Shown: positions 62,251-64,000 of the stretch, piece after piece
Position numbering within the stretch: the first letter of the stretch is position 1
Layout: the number at the start of each line of letters is the position of its first letter
From: Bacteroidales bacterium
GTDB lineage: Bacteria > Bacteroidota > Bacteroidia > Bacteroidales > P3
Length of the DNA stretch: 64,000 bases
Assembly (NCBI GenBank): GCA_017633985.1
Contig: JAGBOF010000021.1
Location: forward strand, 1 to 64,000
Direction: 5' to 3'
Program-made: the position numbers and the translations under genes
Notes under the pieces: generated by a model
Seen by the model: the letters and a program-made list of their open reading frames with translations, nothing else
What the model was told of the DNA's origin: nothing
Databases searched by the model: none

Positions 62251-63846
62251 ATGAACGTTGCTGAAAATTTATACGATTATTTAAAGAATAATGACAAAGC
62301 GGAATTAGTGGGATTGGGAACTTTTTATGTTAAAAACCATTCTGCACGGATTAATGAATTAACCGGAACGATTGAACCGCCTAAAAGGGAACTCTTTTTT
62401 ACAAGAGAGCAAAACGGAGATATGGGATTCGTATCCTTTATGGCTGCCCATGAGTTTATAAGTGAGAGTACGGCGCACACTTGGATAAAACAATATTCGG
62501 ATTCTTTAAATGAAAAAATTCTTTCCGGACGTTCCGTAAGTTTAGGGAAATTAGGCAAAATTGAAAAAGGGTTATTGGAAGATTATACGTTTACTGCCGA
62601 CGGAGGATTGAATCTTTTGGACAATGTATTTGCACTTGGAACGCTTAAGAACGTACAAACATTTGATTCTGCGGATGATTCCGTTGATTTGTTACATACA
62701 AAAAAGCCTGTTGAAACACAAGAAACAACGCAATCTTTGCCTGAAGACTTCCAAGACAAGAAAGCCGAAATCGAAAAGCAAATAGAGCAAACCCAACAAC
62801 TCAAAGAAGAATACAAAATACAGGAATCGGAACAACAGACACAGACAAGAATAATACAACACAGTCAGGCGGAAATAGAATCTGACGTGGAAAAACCGCA
62901 AAACCTTGACAAAGAAACTGCCAATCTGAATTTGGATACGGCATCGGATGAAGACAAATTGCAACAAACGATAGACAGGGCTGCGGAATTTAAAGAAAAT
63001 GTAATCGTTGAGGATATCAAACCTGCAAAACCGCAGGATGATAAACAAAAAGCAGCTGCCGCTAAAGCAACGCAACAAGAAGACATATTGAAAAAACAAG
63101 CCGAGGATATAGTTAAGAAACACAGCAAAAAGAAAATAGCAATCAAGAAAATCAAACATTCTAACAGAAGAAAGAAATCATGGTTGATTGTTTTCTGGAT
63201 AATTATCGCTTTATTGTTGCTATGTGCTGCCTTTGTAGGTGCACACTGGATGGGTTGGCTTAAGGACATTAAACTGTTAACTCCTGTTACCGACAAACTG
63301 TCTTACTATATCCCTGTCAGGGAAGCAAAACCTGTTAAAGCCGAACAACCTTTGACACAAACTACGACGGAAACCGTTGTTGAACAAACATATACCGAAG
63401 AAGAAATATTGGAAGAAGTCGAAATACCTGAACCTGCGATTGCAGTGCAACAGAATACTGCGGCTGCCAATACTCCTAAAACTCCTGCGAAAGCACAAAA
63501 CACTAAAGCCAAACAACAAAAAACCCAACAGGAAGAACAACCTGCACCTGTAGCCACGCAGGAAGAAACTGTAAAAGAAGATAATTCTCCGGTATTGGTG
63601 CAGAATTATTCCAAATTGGGCTTTGACGTTGTAAGCGGTGCTTATTCCGACAAATCCAAAGCGGAAGCCCAAGCAAGAAAAGCACGCCGTTTGGGTTACG
63701 ACGGTTATGTTATCTCAAAAATAAAGAACGGTACACCTATATATTATGCATCTTACGGTTCAAGACGTACATTGAGTGAAGCCAATGATTTGGCACAAAG
63801 CATGATGAACCGTTTGGGCGGCAACTATACCGTAATCTCCCGATAA
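62251..63846 (+). CDS. HU-like (CCDC81-type) and SPOR domain membrane protein
   Basis: 531 residues. N-terminal HU/CCDC81-like domains (about 1-140; GLGTFYVKNHSARINE, then GRSVSLGKLGKIEKG), a Gln/Glu/Lys-rich linker, one membrane helix (about 310-330), a Pro/Ala/Thr-rich region, and a C-terminal SPOR domain (about 453-531; VVSGAYSDKSKAEAQARKAR) that binds septal peptidoglycan. The arrangement is common in Bacteroidota and suggests a link between DNA or cytoplasmic factors and the division wall. It follows kdsB by 4 nt. Confidence 0.88.
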   Translation: MNVAENLYDYLKNNDKAELVGLGTFYVKNHSARINELTGTIEPPKRELFFTREQNGDMGFVSFMAAHEFISESTAHTWIKQYSDSLNEKILSGRSVSLGKLGKIEKGLLEDYTFTADGGLNLLDNVFALGTLKNVQTFDSADDSVDLLHTKKPVETQETTQSLPEDFQDKKAEIEKQIEQTQQLKEEYKIQESEQQTQTRIIQHSQAEIESDVEKPQNLDKETANLNLDTASDEDKLQQTIDRAAEFKENVIVEDIKPAKPQDDKQKAAAAKATQQEDILKKQAEDIVKKHSKKKIAIKKIKHSNRRKKSWLIVFWIIIALLLLCAAFVGAHWMGWLKDIKLLTPVTDKLSYYIPVREAKPVKAEQPLTQTTTETVVEQTYTEEEILEEVEIPEPAIAVQQNTAAANTPKTPAKAQNTKAKQQKTQQEEQPAPVATQEETVKEDNSPVLVQNYSKLGFDVVSGAYSDKSKAEAQARKARRLGYDGYVISKIKNGTPIYYASYGSRRTLSEANDLAQSMMNRLGGNYTVISR

Positions 63847-63865
63847 CATACGCCGCATACTGACA

Positions 63866-64000
63866 ATGACAGCAAAAACAGACACCGTGTATAATTATTA
63901 TACGCTGTCAAACGGTATCCGTATCGTACACAGGCATTCGGATTCTGCAGTGGCACATCTGGGCATTACCATAGATGCGGGCAGCAGGGACGAAAAACCT
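63866..64000 (+). CDS. M16 family peptidase, N-terminal part (runs off window)
   Basis: 45 residues of an open frame. NYYTLSNGIRIVHRHSD and AHLGITIDAGSRDEKP match the start of insulinase-type M16 zinc peptidases; the HxxEH site would follow outside the window. It lies 19 nt after the SPOR protein gene. Confidence 0.8.
   Translation, partial: MTAKTDTVYNYYTLSNGIRIVHRHSDSAVAHLGITIDAGSRDEKP

Noticed and set aside
62692-63672. Long minus-strand open frames opposite the HU/SPOR gene
   Set aside because: Antisense shadows with Phe/Leu-rich composition; the plus-strand gene has recognisable domains.

Overview
The window looks like chromosomal DNA of a low-GC member of the Bacteroidota, most likely order Bacteroidales. 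Signs of this are Bacteroidota-type promoters (TAnnTTTG at -7, TTG about 19-21 nt upstream), at least seven secreted proteins ending in a type IX secretion (T9SS) sorting domain with a YPNPA start, a TonB-dependent receptor, a BtuG/YncE-like surface lipoprotein, FloA/NfeD, an HU-like/SPOR protein, and a lysine-fermentation dehydrogenase (Kdd). Family and genus cannot be fixed from sequence alone. No rRNA, tRNA or CRISPR array was seen.

Region 1 (1-2848): the end of a cluster for a radical-SAM-modified peptide of the CXXX-repeat type (maturase tail, second maturase, small accessory protein), running directly into tatA and tatC. Region 2 (2849-14400) is accessory: two mosaic YoeB-type toxin-antitoxin modules flank a five-gene membrane cassette containing a J-domain protein. 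Then come a 42-bp-repeat T9SS protein with an in-frame stop, an Omp28-like T9SS protein, a secreted nitroreductase-like protein and a third toxin-antitoxin module. Region 3 (14400-27700): a heavy-metal RND efflux pair with twin palindromes upstream, kdd, a two-component pair split around a TonB receptor (the kinase is frameshifted), a BtuG-like lipoprotein, a small HTH gene, an outer-membrane barrel and two paralogous Cys-rich lipoproteins. Region 4 (27700-38500): floA-nfeD, clpS, argS and five tandem T9SS cargo genes. Region 5 (38900-64000) is mostly housekeeping: dapD, dnaB, asd, hom-metX-metY with a structured leader, a ClC channel, exonuclease III, an OmpA-like lipoprotein, hemW-like, a sensor kinase, dapA, fba, pyrG, a deoxynucleoside kinase, kdsB, the HU/SPOR protein and the start of an M16 peptidase.

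The most interesting non-coding signal is a family of four long rod-like hairpins in the 5' leaders of accessory genes (about 3812-4000, 7405-7577, 10592-10736, 25602-25759). Each has an outer helix whose sequence differs completely between copies but still pairs, then an internal loop with A-rich 5' side and ACC on the 3' side, then an inner helix opening with CC/GG, then a downstream pyrimidine box like CACGGTTTCTTTTTATG. This compensatory pattern implies a conserved structured RNA (or DNA hairpin).

A second signal is a family of modular palindromes (modules like TAATCACGCAGATTA and AAAACGGCGTTTTA) found at ten intergenic sites, with related sequence in frame inside the peptide maturase gene. 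A third is block-wise mosaicism between the two YoeB modules, where the antitoxin C-terminus plus toxin N-terminus differ and everything around them is nearly identical.
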